Positions 1 to 8,553 of a DNA stretch of 64,000 nt are shown one piece after another. Each line of letters opens with the position of its first letter. Position 1 is the stretch's first letter. Source of the DNA: Hoeflea_A sp965228785 (GTDB lineage: Bacteria; Pseudomonadota; Alphaproteobacteria; Rhizobiales; Rhizobiaceae); contig CBDDIF010000001.1 in the NCBI GenBank assembly GCA_965228785.1, positions 2,666,001 to 2,730,000 of the forward strand, in the 5' to 3' direction. A program made the translations under genes and the position numbers. Below the pieces are notes generated by a model. That model did no database searches. It was not told the DNA's origin and saw only the letters and a program-made list of their open reading frames with translations.

Positions 1-801
1 GGACATGCCGAGGGGCTTGAAAAGCATGTCCTGGAAGATTTCAGAAAGCCGACGGCGTCGTCCTGTCTCTCTTTCTGCAACAACTTCTATCACCCGCCCC
101 AGCACCGCGGCGCCGAGCCCATAGCTCAATTGCCCGGGATGGGTCGCCAGAACGCCGGCTTCGGCAATGACCTGACAGAATTGTTCAAGATCGATGTCCT
201 GACCAAGAATACAGGAAGATTTGTAGACGCGGTTGTTCACCCGGGACCGAAGCGCGCTCGCAATGTGAAACGATCCGTTCGTCTGGAATGCTCCGCTGGT
301 GATCTCGTCGAAATCCCCCCACGCGTCGTAACCGATGCCGCTTGTCTCGCTCATCAAATGCTTGATCCGCATCGTTTCGCGCGCCGGCTCGGCCGAATAT
401 CCGACAACGGTCTTTTTTCCCAGAGCCATGTTGACGATCTCGATATCGGCGAAGCTCCGATCGTCCGCCCTGTCGACCTGGCTGACGACCACCCAATCGC
501 GACCGAACTCGGGCAGGTAGTTGCTCACCGGATCGTTGAGCTTCAGCAATCCGCGATCGTACATCATGAGCGCAATCGTGCTCGTCAGCACCTTCGTCAT
601 CGAATACATGCGCATCATCGCGTCGGCTTGCATGGGTCGGCGCATCTCCAGGTCGGCGTACCCGAACGCTTTTGGGCCGTAAACTGAATCTCCGCGGCGA
701 CACATGGCGACCAGCCCGGGGATGTTCAGCGCGCGATGATGCAGCGATTGCTCCAGGACCTCATCCAGCTCCGCTTCATATCCTTCCGCCAGCTTTGCCA
801 T
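1..801 (-). CDS. Serine hydrolase, beta-lactamase/class C family (3' part cut by window edge)
   Basis: The reading frame starts at the ATG at 801 and runs without a stop off the left edge, giving 267 residues. It carries the family Ser-x-x-Lys motif as YSMTKV near residue 66, the helix that follows it, LNDPVSNYLPEF near residue 88, a HLMSETSGIGYD segment and LSYGLGAAVLGRVIE near residue 220. This is the layout of the beta-lactamase-related (EstB/class C, pfam00144) serine hydrolases. These act as esterases, peptidases or lactamases, and the exact substrate cannot be told. There is no obvious signal peptide, so it is probably cytoplasmic, which argues against a true beta-lactamase. The multicopper oxidase upstream (908-2392) lies on the same strand with about 100 bp between. 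Confidence 0.85.
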   Translation of the reverse strand, partial: MAKLAEGYEAELDEVLEQSLHHRALNIPGLVAMCRRGDSVYGPKAFGYADLEMRRPMQADAMMRMYSMTKVLTSTIALMMYDRGLLKLNDPVSNYLPEFGRDWVVVSQVDRADDRSFADIEIVNMALGKKTVVGYSAEPARETMRIKHLMSETSGIGYDAWGDFDEITSGAFQTNGSFHIASALRSRVNNRVYKSSCILGQDIDLEQFCQVIAEAGVLATHPGQLSYGLGAAVLGRVIEVVAERETGRRRRLSEIFQDMLFKPLGMS

Positions 802-899
802 GTGGGTTGCTCCCTCGGTTCAAGCCATCGTCGGAGATTGTAGGTCATCGAGACGGGCACTGCCTAGGCCGCAATGTCGGCAAAGCCGCTGAAACAAAA

Positions 900-917
900 G
901 GTCGAAGTTAGCCGACC
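900..917 (-). terminator. Possible intrinsic terminator of the multicopper oxidase gene
   Basis: Read on the minus strand, GGTCG (917-913) pairs with CGACC (904-900) across an 8-nt loop and is followed by TTTTG. The hairpin overlaps the stop codon. The stem is only 5 bp, so this is a weak call. Confidence 0.3.
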
Positions 918-2392
918 GTGAACTGCCCCATCATGCCGCGATCCTCGTGCTCAAGGATGTGGCAGTGATACATGTAGGGATATTGCTCGGTTGCCTGATA
1001 GTCGAAACGAACCAGGATCTCCGACCAGTCGTCATCATCCAGAACCACGGTGTCCTTCCAGCCCTGCTGATCGGGCGGAGCGGCAGCACCTTCCATTCGG
1101 TCGATCAGGAAGGAGCACCCGTGCACGTGAAACGGATGCGCTCCCTGATTCGAGCGGATCCGCCAACGTTCCCAAACACCCCTATCGATGCGTTCGTTGA
1201 TAACCGCCATATCCATTGCCGCGCCATTGATCGTCATATCCATGGCAACATGGTCTCCGTGCTGGTGATGGCCGCCACCGTCATGATCCATGTCGAGAAT
1301 GAAATCGCGGGTCTGCACGATGTCGCTTGGCTTTGGTCTGACGATGGTTGTCAGCGTCGCCGGTAGCGGTGTGGTGTGCGCCGGCAGTGTGGCGTCGACG
1401 TTGAGCGTCACGGCCGGCTGCGGCTTGGTGTTCTGAGATCCAATCAGCTTGTTCAACACGCTGCCGACGATACCTTCTTCAAACTCATCCTCGAACAGGG
1501 TCAAAAGTTCGGCGGCGTTTCCGTCCGCCAGGTCAACGACGATTTCACATCTTTCACCTGGCGACATTTCCATCTGTGTCAGGGGCACCGGCGCCGCCAG
1601 CAGACCGCCGTCACAGGCGACTTTGTGAAAGGTTCGACTGTCGGAGAAGGCGACGATATAGAACCTGGCATTGGCGCCGTTCAGCAGGCGCAGGCGCACT
1701 TTCCCGGCCGGCACCTTCGCGACGGGAGATACCACGCCGTTGATGACGACGGTTTCGCCATACCATCCATCTTCGCCGGCGTCGGTCAGTGAATAGACCA
1801 ACCGACCATCGGCATCAAAGGTTCGGTCCTGAATGATGATGGGCAAATCATCAACGCCGTAGCGATTGGGAAGGTCGGCCGCGTCGCTCTCTTCGTCGTC
1901 GATGATGATCATGCCAGCCAGTCCATGGTAGACTTGGCGGCCGGTGCCTCCATGCGTGTGGGAGTGGTACCAGCAGGTGGCTGCCGGCTGGACGATGGAC
2001 AGCGACGGTTGCCATTCGGCCCCCGGCGCCATCTGCAATTGAGGCCCGCCGTCGACGTCTCCCGGCACATGCAGCCCATGGCCGTGAACGGCTACGCCTT
2101 CGTTGAGCATGTTGCGGTAGTGCAGATTGAGCTGGCTGCCCTTTCGGGTTCGAACCGTCGGCCCAAGATAGTCCTGGCTGAACCCCAGGGTTGGCGTCTT
2201 GATTCCTGGTTTGAAGGACCACGTGCCGTTGCGAATTGTCAGGTCGACCGGGTCTCCCTTCGTACTGTCAATCAGGGTTGGTATGGGCAACTTGACAGAC
2301 GCGGGATTTGGCAAGGCAACGGTAGAGACACTGGTGCCGAAAAGAGCGGCGGCACCTGCAACGAATTGGCGCCGGGTAAGAGTGGTCGGCAT
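908..2392 (-). CDS. Multicopper oxidase, Tat-exported
   Basis: The 494-residue protein resembles CueO/CumA-type multicopper oxidases, which oxidise Cu(I), Mn(II) or phenolic substrates in the periplasm and reduce oxygen to water. The start at 2392 is preferred to an upstream GTG because it has the strong ribosome site GGAGG and puts a twin-arginine signal (TRRQFVAGAAALFG) at the N-terminus. All four copper-ligand clusters are visible: HGHGLHVPG near residue 100, WYHSHTHGG near 140, HPFHVHGCSF near 420 and YHCHILEHEDRGMMGQF at the end, with a Met as probable axial type-1 ligand. A His/Met-rich stretch (GGGHHQHGDHVAMDM) sits near residue 370, where CueO-like enzymes carry copper-binding loops. 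A membrane regulator gene is divergent. A copper-related role is likely but inferred. Confidence 0.9.
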   Translation of the reverse strand: MPTTLTRRQFVAGAAALFGTSVSTVALPNPASVKLPIPTLIDSTKGDPVDLTIRNGTWSFKPGIKTPTLGFSQDYLGPTVRTRKGSQLNLHYRNMLNEGVAVHGHGLHVPGDVDGGPQLQMAPGAEWQPSLSIVQPAATCWYHSHTHGGTGRQVYHGLAGMIIIDDEESDAADLPNRYGVDDLPIIIQDRTFDADGRLVYSLTDAGEDGWYGETVVINGVVSPVAKVPAGKVRLRLLNGANARFYIVAFSDSRTFHKVACDGGLLAAPVPLTQMEMSPGERCEIVVDLADGNAAELLTLFEDEFEEGIVGSVLNKLIGSQNTKPQPAVTLNVDATLPAHTTPLPATLTTIVRPKPSDIVQTRDFILDMDHDGGGHHQHGDHVAMDMTINGAAMDMAVINERIDRGVWERWRIRSNQGAHPFHVHGCSFLIDRMEGAAAPPDQQGWKDTVVLDDDDWSEILVRFDYQATEQYPYMYHCHILEHEDRGMMGQFTVG

Positions 2393-2591
2393 GGAAATCC
2401 TCCAGCAACGGGAACCCAAGCTCCCGAGTCGTCATTTCAACCCATCGAATGGATGATTGTCGTTGCACCATTGATTGCCGACCTGTTCCCAACTGTCTAT
2501 CGGGCAAACGCCGGATCGCCAGAATTGCCCATCGGGCATAAGGTCAATGTCGCCCGGCTGATCCGGATGCCGTGAAATTGGAGAAAGCGCC

Positions 2592-3131
2592 ATGCTCGAC
2601 GCGATAGGACAAATCCCCTACCGGAGGACTGTGTTCGTCGCCTTTGTGCTGATCATCTTCAGCTTCAGTGCTGTGGAGATCATATCCGAGCTGCAAGACG
2701 GCGAGACGCTCGACTCGATGTCTGATGATGTGTTCCGATTTGTCCTCAGCGCGTTTGTCCTGGCACTTTTCGGTTTAGAATATTTGACTCAACAACGAGC
2801 GCTCAGAGACCTGCGCGGTCAACTCGACAAGGCGCGCGGACGCCTGGCTCAATTCGATCCCCGGTCGCAAAAACTGGCCAGTCAGTATCGAGCCGTGATG
2901 CAAAAACAATTCGATGCCTGGCGCCTCACGGCCAGCGAGCAGGATGTGGTCATCATGCTTCTGAAGGGCCTGTCCTTTCGCGAGATCGCCGACCTTCGGG
3001 AAACCCGAGAAAAGACCGTCCGCCAGCAAGCTTCCAGCGTCTACCGAAAGGCCGGAGTGTCGAGCCGTAACGAGCTGGCAGCCTGGTTCTTCGAGGACAT
3101 GCTGGAACCGCCTCCGGCGATTGACAGCTAG
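2592..3131 (+). CDS. Membrane-anchored LuxR-type helix-turn-helix regulator
   Basis: The 179-residue protein has two hydrophobic segments (about residues 14-33 and 47-63), a polar heptad-like stretch (about 66-95) and a C-terminal LuxR/GerE-like helix-turn-helix (about 118-172, ASEQDVVIMLLKGLSFREIA then ETREKTVRQQASSVYRKAG). No receiver or ligand-binding domain is present. It would sit in the inner membrane with its DNA-binding domain in the cytoplasm. It is transcribed away from the multicopper oxidase gene with 199 bp between the starts, so it is a natural candidate regulator of that gene. The target and the signal are inference. Confidence 0.75.
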   Translation: MLDAIGQIPYRRTVFVAFVLIIFSFSAVEIISELQDGETLDSMSDDVFRFVLSAFVLALFGLEYLTQQRALRDLRGQLDKARGRLAQFDPRSQKLASQYRAVMQKQFDAWRLTASEQDVVIMLLKGLSFREIADLRETREKTVRQQASSVYRKAGVSSRNELAAWFFEDMLEPPPAIDS

Positions 3132-3240
3132 TTCCGGATACCTGGTTCCTCAGGCACGCTCGCTTTCGGCAGCATTCCTTTGACCTTGGCTCCAACCAAA
3201 TTTTGCGAGAGGGTAGGGATCTCCTAAAGAGGACCTTGAA

Positions 3241-4158
3241 ATGGATATTCTGGTAATGGGCGCAGGCGCCCTGGGTGGCTATTTCGGAGGCCGACTGGCT
3301 GACGCCGGGCACACTGTGACATTTGTGGCGAGGGGCGCGCACCTGGAGGCCCTTCAACAGATGGGCTTGAAGATCCAGAGTCCGGCTGGTGATCTGCACT
3401 TGCCCGAAGTCAATGCCACCCATGAACCCGAGCCGGGCGCCAATGCCGACATCGTGCTGTTCCTGGTAAAGAATTTTGACGTGGAAGCCGCAGCTGAGAC
3501 CCTGTTGCCAAGTCTGAAACCCGACAGCGTCATAGTGACCCTGCAGAATGGCGTGTCGGCTCATCAACGTCTCGGAGACATTGTCGGCCACGACCGTGTT
3601 GTGCCTGGCATCGCCTTTATTCCGGCCGATGTAAAAGCGCCCGGTGTCGTCCGGCACGGCGCCCCGCTGCAGAAGCTTGTGTTCGGGAAGGGTCGCAATG
3701 CTGCCCGAATCGACAAACTGGCAACTGCGCTGAAAGGTGTCGGGGTCGAGGTCGCCGTGTCCGACCAGGTGGATGTCATGCTCTGGACCAAATTCGTGTT
3801 CCTGAGTGCGTTCAGTGCCATCACAACCCTGACCCGTCTGGATATCGGACCGTTGCGGGCGAATCCTGAAACAGCAGACCTGTTTCGTCGCGCGATGGAG
3901 GAAACCGCAGCTGTCGGAAAGGCGGTATGTCCTGATTTGCCGGATGGGACTGCCGAAGCCCAATGGCAGTTCTTGCAAAGCATGCCCGATAACGTGCACG
4001 CGTCGATGCTCGACGACCTGCTTCGCGGCAAACGGCTTGAACTGAACTATCTGAGTGGTGAGGTTTCCCGGATTGGTCGTGAACACGGCATCGCGACGCC
4101 GTTGCACGATTTTGTCACTGCGGCGTTGCAGCCGTATGTGAACGGAGCGCCGGGGTGA
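3241..4158 (+). CDS. panE: 2-dehydropantoate 2-reductase (ketopantoate reductase family)
   Basis: The 305-residue protein has the N-terminal Rossmann nucleotide-binding motif MGAGALGGYFGGRLADAGH, the FLVKNFDVEAA and LQNGVSAHQRLGD segments of ketopantoate reductases, and a C-terminal helical domain ending near RLELNYLSGEVSRIGREHGI, which holds conserved substrate-domain residues. The family reduces ketopantoate to pantoate with NADPH for coenzyme A synthesis, but many alphaproteobacterial paralogues act on other 2-keto acids. GAGGACCTTGAA precedes the ATG. It stands alone here with no panB or panC beside it, so a paralogue with another substrate is possible. Confidence 0.85.
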   Translation: MDILVMGAGALGGYFGGRLADAGHTVTFVARGAHLEALQQMGLKIQSPAGDLHLPEVNATHEPEPGANADIVLFLVKNFDVEAAAETLLPSLKPDSVIVTLQNGVSAHQRLGDIVGHDRVVPGIAFIPADVKAPGVVRHGAPLQKLVFGKGRNAARIDKLATALKGVGVEVAVSDQVDVMLWTKFVFLSAFSAITTLTRLDIGPLRANPETADLFRRAMEETAAVGKAVCPDLPDGTAEAQWQFLQSMPDNVHASMLDDLLRGKRLELNYLSGEVSRIGREHGIATPLHDFVTAALQPYVNGAPG

Positions 4159-4181
4159 TGGTGAGGGGCTGAACGGCAACT

Positions 4182-4811
4182 GTGTTCAAAGAAAGTAGCC
4201 GGCGACCAGTTCGACATGCCAACATTGTGGGAACTCCCGGGAAGGGTGCCACTAACTTCCATTTCTACAGGTGCGTTTTGGCGGGAACAGCTTTCAATTG
4301 GCAGAACGAACATTATTCCCGCTACATTTCCGCCGGAGGCGTAGTTGAGATTTCAGTTTGTGAGGCTTCAGAAGATACTCTCGAATGTCACGCGGCGGTT
4401 TTGGCCCACGCGATAGGCGACACAGACCCCAGTCGCTTGTCCGGGATAACACCCGCAGAAATTGATGAAGTGACCTTCCATGGGTCTTGGTTCGATTACG
4501 AGAAGCAGCTTCTTGTTGCCTCTGATGACATGCCCGACCTTTGGGACTTGGGCGGGTTTGCATTTGCGTTTAGTCGCCCACCGTACGGTTTGAAGATGAC
4601 AAGAGAGCAAACTCAAACAACCTACTTGTCCTTGATTTCGCACATTGCTCCCAGGGGGCAGGTCAAAATTCTGAGTTGGCAGCGCGAAGGTATTCTTCAG
4701 GCGGCACCATGGCTTAAAATGGGAACCGAATGGTGGGGAGTGTTTGCGTTTTCAGTTTATGTCAAAAGCACTGCGAGCAGCTACGGTATCGTGGCGGCGA
4801 CAACCGACTGA
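4182..4811 (+). CDS. Hypothetical protein, unrecognised family
   Basis: This is an open frame of 209 residues beginning with GTG 23 bp after panE; a second in-frame GTG lies 16 codons further in. I recognise no family. The protein looks soluble and mixed alpha/beta, with aromatic-rich stretches (HGSWFDYEKQLLV, MPDLWDLGGFAFAF, GTEWWGVFAFSVYV) and no signal peptide or membrane helix. G+C is near 50 percent by eye, below the division genes downstream, and the codon choice is less biased, which suggests recent acquisition. No good ribosome site is visible, so the true start and even expression are uncertain. Confidence 0.5.
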   Translation: MFKESSRRPVRHANIVGTPGKGATNFHFYRCVLAGTAFNWQNEHYSRYISAGGVVEISVCEASEDTLECHAAVLAHAIGDTDPSRLSGITPAEIDEVTFHGSWFDYEKQLLVASDDMPDLWDLGGFAFAFSRPPYGLKMTREQTQTTYLSLISHIAPRGQVKILSWQREGILQAAPWLKMGTEWWGVFAFSVYVKSTASSYGIVAATTD

Positions 4812-5315
4812 CAAGACCGTGTGACGCCGCGCACCAGTATGTCAGCAAGGAGCGACTGCTCCGAAGGAAGATTGACTGCTTGGCTCCCAGAGCTTGTCTG
4901 GTTACGCCCAAAGTATCACGCCTGGTTATTCCAGAGGGGCAATCGGGTCATCCGGCTGCGCGTGGAGTAAGCCCAGAAGTAGCACAGCATCGAATGCAGG
5001 GCTGATCAATCGCACAATTTTACGTTTCAACCCGACACAAAAAAGTTCCCGCTTGCGACTTTGATTCCGCGTTGCCCGCCAAGCAATTGAAATCCGATTC
5101 CAAATCGGCTTTCGCCACTGCCTATGACGCAGGAAATCACACCATAGCGGCCTCCACTTTTAACGTCTTGGCAGTTGCAGTCCATGCAACTCTCTGATTC
5201 TTTTAGCCTTAGTGCTACCGCATTGATTCGTTACCGGCTCCGCGCATGCGGCTTGCGGGGCGTGCGGTGAACGAATCGGGGTCCGGTCGGCGGCGGCCGG
5301 AGACGGAAGGGTGCA
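4812..5315. other. Non-coding stretch upstream of ddl, with clustered GANTC sites
   Basis: I see no convincing gene or tRNA in these 504 bp. The right half is unusual. Five GANTC sequences, the CcrM methyltransferase target in alphaproteobacteria, begin at 5063, 5096, 5196, 5225 and 5273. The last two lie in the arms of a hairpin at 5225-5277. The promoter of the ddl-ftsQAZ unit probably lies here, but I could not pick a clear -35/-10 pair. Confidence 0.5.
5225..5277. repeat. Imperfect inverted repeat upstream of ddl
   Basis: GATTCGTTACCG (5225-5236) pairs with CGGT-G-AACGAATC (5265-5277), giving a 12-bp stem with one bulged G. The loop contains a second short palindrome, CGCATGCG (5243-5250). 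It lies 39 bp before the ddl start, so it could be a protein-binding site or a structured leader RNA. There is no T-tract, so it is not a terminator. Confidence 0.5.
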
Positions 5316-6245
5316 ATGGGGAAAGACAAGCACGTGGCGGTGCTGATGGGCGGGTTTTCGTCCGAACGGCCGGTGAGCCTGTCGTCAGGCGAAGCCTGTG
5401 CCAAAGCGCTTGAGGAGGCCGGTTACCGGGTGACGCGGGTCGATGTCCAGCGCGATGTCGCCGCGGTGCTCGGCGAAATGAAGCCGGATGTCGCCTTCAA
5501 CGCCCTGCACGGGCCGTTCGGCGAGGATGGCGCCATTCAGGGCGTCCTTGAATTTCTGCAAATTCCCTACACCCATTCGGGCGTGACCGCGTCGGCGGTG
5601 GCCATGGATAAGCAGCACGCAAAGAAGATCGTCGCGTCCGCCGGGGTTCCGGTGGCCGAGGAGCAGGTGATGATTCGCCACGATATCGGGTCGGAACATC
5701 CGATGCGGCCGCCCTATGTGGTCAAGCCGGTGGCCGAGGGCTCAAGCTTTGGTGTCGTCATCGTCAAGGAAAATCAGAGCCACCCACCACAGGTGCTGGG
5801 ATCAGAGGACTGGCCCTATAGCGATCGGGTTATGGTGGAACGGTTCATTCACGGCCGCGAACTGACCTGTGCGGTCATGGGCGACGAAGTTCTCGGCGTG
5901 ACGGAAATCTTTCCAATCGGCTCTGAGTTTTACGACTATGAGTCAAAATATGTTACGGGCGGCTCAAAGCACGAATTCCCGGCAAAAATTTTACCGAATA
6001 TTTACCAAAAAATACAGAAACTGTCCCTTAAGGCGCATCAGGCTCTCGGATGTCGTGGCGTAAGCCGTTCCGACTTTCGGTTCGACGACCGTTTTTCCGA
6101 AGACGGCGAAGTGGTCTGGCTGGAGCTCAATACCCAGCCCGGCATGACACCGACCTCTCTGGTGCCTGAACTCGCGCATCTCGCCGGATATGATTTCGGC
6201 GCGCTGGTGACCTGGATGGTGGAGGACGCATCTTGCATGCGTTGA
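5316..6245 (+). CDS. ddl: D-alanine--D-alanine ligase
   Basis: The 309-residue protein is a normal-length DdlB. It joins two D-alanines with ATP to make the dipeptide end of the peptidoglycan stem. Visible marks are VAVLMGGFSSERPVSLSSG at the N-terminus, NALHGPFGEDGAIQGVLE near residue 60, the ATP-grasp segments PYVVKPVAEGSSFGVVIV near 130 and FIHGRELTCAVMGD near 183, and the metal-binding LNTQPGMTPTSLVPELA at the end. GGAAGG precedes the ATG. Its 3' end overlaps ftsQ by 13 bp, so the two are translationally linked. Codons around 5940-6030 are strikingly AT-rich compared with the rest. The usual upstream partners murC and murB are absent from the window. Confidence 0.97.
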   Translation: MGKDKHVAVLMGGFSSERPVSLSSGEACAKALEEAGYRVTRVDVQRDVAAVLGEMKPDVAFNALHGPFGEDGAIQGVLEFLQIPYTHSGVTASAVAMDKQHAKKIVASAGVPVAEEQVMIRHDIGSEHPMRPPYVVKPVAEGSSFGVVIVKENQSHPPQVLGSEDWPYSDRVMVERFIHGRELTCAVMGDEVLGVTEIFPIGSEFYDYESKYVTGGSKHEFPAKILPNIYQKIQKLSLKAHQALGCRGVSRSDFRFDDRFSEDGEVVWLELNTQPGMTPTSLVPELAHLAGYDFGALVTWMVEDASCMR

Positions 6246-7168
6246 AGGAAAAATGGCTCGCTAAGCGGCAAAGCGCCGCTGCCCCCGAAACGATCGGGGC
6301 GGCGGAGCCTGGCGTCGTGCTGCCCCGCATCCTGCGCAAACCTGCTCGCCTGTTCACCGCACTTGTCGATGGCCGAGTTGCCATCCCCCCGCACACGGGA
6401 ACCCGGGCCGCGGCTGTGCTATTCGTTCTGACGGGTCTCTACGGCGTCGTCGAAGGCGGACACTTTCGAGCCCTGATGGAAACCGCGACGGCGGCGACGG
6501 GATTTGCCGTTGAGCGGGTCGATGTCGCCGGCAATATCGAGACATCGCCGATCGACGTGGTGCAGCGGCTGGGCCTGGACGGCGGCACCTCAACCGTGAC
6601 ACTCGATGTCGATGCCGCCCGCGCGGCCATCATGACGCTGCCCTGGGTGGCGAATGCGCAGGTGCGCAAGATTTATCCCGATGTCGTCGACGTCAAGCTG
6701 ACCGAGCGGCGCGCCTTCGCCATCTGGCAGCACGGGCAGGAACTGTCGCTGATCGAACGCAACGGAAATGTCATCGCTCCCTTTGCCAATGACGGCTATA
6801 TGCGCCTGCCGCTGTTTGTCGGCCTCGGCGCCGACCGGCATGCTCGCGACTTCGATCGGCTGCTTGAAACCTGGCCGGCTCTTAAGGAGCGGGTCAAAGC
6901 CAGCATTCGTGTCGCCGACCGCCGTTGGGACATCCGGCTCGACAACGGGGTCACCGTACGCCTGCCCGAGAGCGGCGCGGCGCGGGCACTCGACAAGCTG
7001 CGCCGCTTCGATGCCGAGCAGGGGCTGCTGGAGCGCGATATCGAGACGGTCGACCTGCGCCTTGACGACCGCATCACTGTCGGCCTGACCGAGGGCGCCA
7101 CCGAGCGTCGCAACACCGCCGTAAGCGACCGCGCCAAGATGCTGAAGAAGCGGGGGCGCAATTCATGA
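6233..7168 (+). CDS. ftsQ: Cell division protein FtsQ
   Basis: The 311-residue inner-membrane protein has a cytoplasmic N-tail of about 60 residues, one membrane helix (about 62-80, AAAVLFVLTGLYGVVEGG), a POTRA domain that begins near GFAVERVDVAGNIETSPIDV and a periplasmic beta domain (LPWVANAQVRKIYPDVVDVK). FtsQ links early and late divisome proteins. The ATG lies inside the end of ddl and the stop overlaps the ftsA start by 4 bp, as expected for the ddl-ftsQ-ftsA-ftsZ operon of Hyphomicrobiales. Confidence 0.95.
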   Translation: MHALKEKWLAKRQSAAAPETIGAAEPGVVLPRILRKPARLFTALVDGRVAIPPHTGTRAAAVLFVLTGLYGVVEGGHFRALMETATAATGFAVERVDVAGNIETSPIDVVQRLGLDGGTSTVTLDVDAARAAIMTLPWVANAQVRKIYPDVVDVKLTERRAFAIWQHGQELSLIERNGNVIAPFANDGYMRLPLFVGLGADRHARDFDRLLETWPALKERVKASIRVADRRWDIRLDNGVTVRLPESGAARALDKLRRFDAEQGLLERDIETVDLRLDDRITVGLTEGATERRNTAVSDRAKMLKKRGRNS

Positions 7169-8496
7169 GCGTCTTCCGTCCGGCCACATTCAATGTTCCG
7201 AGGCTTCGCGGCCTGCCGGCCAACCGTTCCAGCGTCGTCACGGTGCTTGATATCGGTTCGACCAAGGTGGTCTGCCTGATCGGGCGGCTGGCACCGCGCG
7301 AAGAAAGCCGGTTGCTGCCCGGACGAACCCACGATGTCGAGATCATCGGCGTCGGTCACCACAAGTCGCGTGGCATCAAGGCTGGCGTGATTGCCGATCT
7401 CGATGCCGTCGAGAGCTCGGTGCGCATGGCGGTCCATACGGCCGAAAAGAGCGCCGGCGTGACCGTCGAATCACTGATCGTCAATGTTTCGGCGGGACGG
7501 CTGCGCAGCGATGTCTATTCGGCGTCCATCGATCTCGGCGGTCACGAGGTCGAACGGTCTGATCTGAAAAAGGTGCTGGCCATGGCGGCCGGCCAGATCA
7601 GCGTTCCTGATCGGGCGACGCTGCATTCGCTGCCGACGAGCTTCAGCCTGGATGGCGAGAAATCGATCCGCGACCCGCTCGGAATGTACGGCCACCATCT
7701 GGGCGTCGACATGCATGTGCTGACCGCCGAAAAGGCACCGATGCGCAATCTCGAACTGTGCGTCAACCGCGCCCATCTGACTGTCGAGGCGATGGTCGCG
7801 ACACCCTATGCCAGCGGGCTGGCGGCTCTGGTCGACGATGAAGCAGAAATCGGATGCGCCTGCATCGACATGGGCGGCGGTACGACGACCATTTCAGTGT
7901 TCAGCGAAGGCCGAATGGTGCATGCCGATGCGATCGCGCTTGGCGGACACCATGTCACCATGGATCTGGCGCGCGGGTTGTCGACCCGGCTGGAAGATGC
8001 CGAAAGGCTCAAGGTCGTGCACGGTTCGGCGCTGCCGATGACCGGCGACGATCACGACACGGTTTCGGTGCCGCCGATCGGCGACAACGATAACGACCTG
8101 CCGCTGCAGATGCCAAAGGCGCTGCTGTCGCGCATCGTGCGGGCGCGGGTCGAGGAAACTCTTGAGATGATCCGCGACCGCATTCAACGGTCCGGATTTG
8201 CGCCGGTTGTCGGTCGCCGCATTGTGCTGACCGGCGGAGCGAGCCAACTGACGGGGATTGGCGATGCGGCGCGCAGGATTCTGGCGCGCAATGTGCGCAT
8301 CGGCCGACCGCTGGGTGTGGCCGGGCTGCCGGCGGCAGCCAAGGGCCCGGCTTTTTCAACAGCGATCGGGCTGATGATCTACCCGCAGATCGCTTCGCTG
8401 GAAAGTCGAGGCGACGAACGGGCCGGACGGTACCGGGCGGTCGCCAATGGCGGGCGCCTGGCTCGCATGGGGCAGTGGATTAGAGAAAGTTTTTGA
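7165..8496 (+). CDS. ftsA: Cell division protein FtsA
   Basis: The 443-residue actin-fold protein tethers FtsZ to the membrane. The first phosphate loop is VLDIGSTKVVCLIG (about residues 27-40), the second CIDMGGGTTTISVF (about 232-245) and the adenosine loop VLTGGASQLTGIGD (about 354-367). The SHS2-type insertion of FtsA follows the first loop. The C-terminal LARMGQWIRESF fits the amphipathic membrane-targeting helix. It overlaps ftsQ by ATGA and is followed by ftsZ after 57 bp. Confidence 0.97.
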   Translation: MSVFRPATFNVPRLRGLPANRSSVVTVLDIGSTKVVCLIGRLAPREESRLLPGRTHDVEIIGVGHHKSRGIKAGVIADLDAVESSVRMAVHTAEKSAGVTVESLIVNVSAGRLRSDVYSASIDLGGHEVERSDLKKVLAMAAGQISVPDRATLHSLPTSFSLDGEKSIRDPLGMYGHHLGVDMHVLTAEKAPMRNLELCVNRAHLTVEAMVATPYASGLAALVDDEAEIGCACIDMGGGTTTISVFSEGRMVHADAIALGGHHVTMDLARGLSTRLEDAERLKVVHGSALPMTGDDHDTVSVPPIGDNDNDLPLQMPKALLSRIVRARVEETLEMIRDRIQRSGFAPVVGRRIVLTGGASQLTGIGDAARRILARNVRIGRPLGVAGLPAAAKGPAFSTAIGLMIYPQIASLESRGDERAGRYRAVANGGRLARMGQWIRESF

Positions 8497-8553
8497 GTTT
8501 GCGAATTGGCCGGCGTGGCGGTGCGGTCGAGTGATGAAAGGGAACGAGGTGCC

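Noticed and set aside
2953..4179. 408-codon open frame on the minus strand
   Set aside because: It is antisense to the clearly recognisable ketopantoate reductase, has low-complexity basic composition and no domain.
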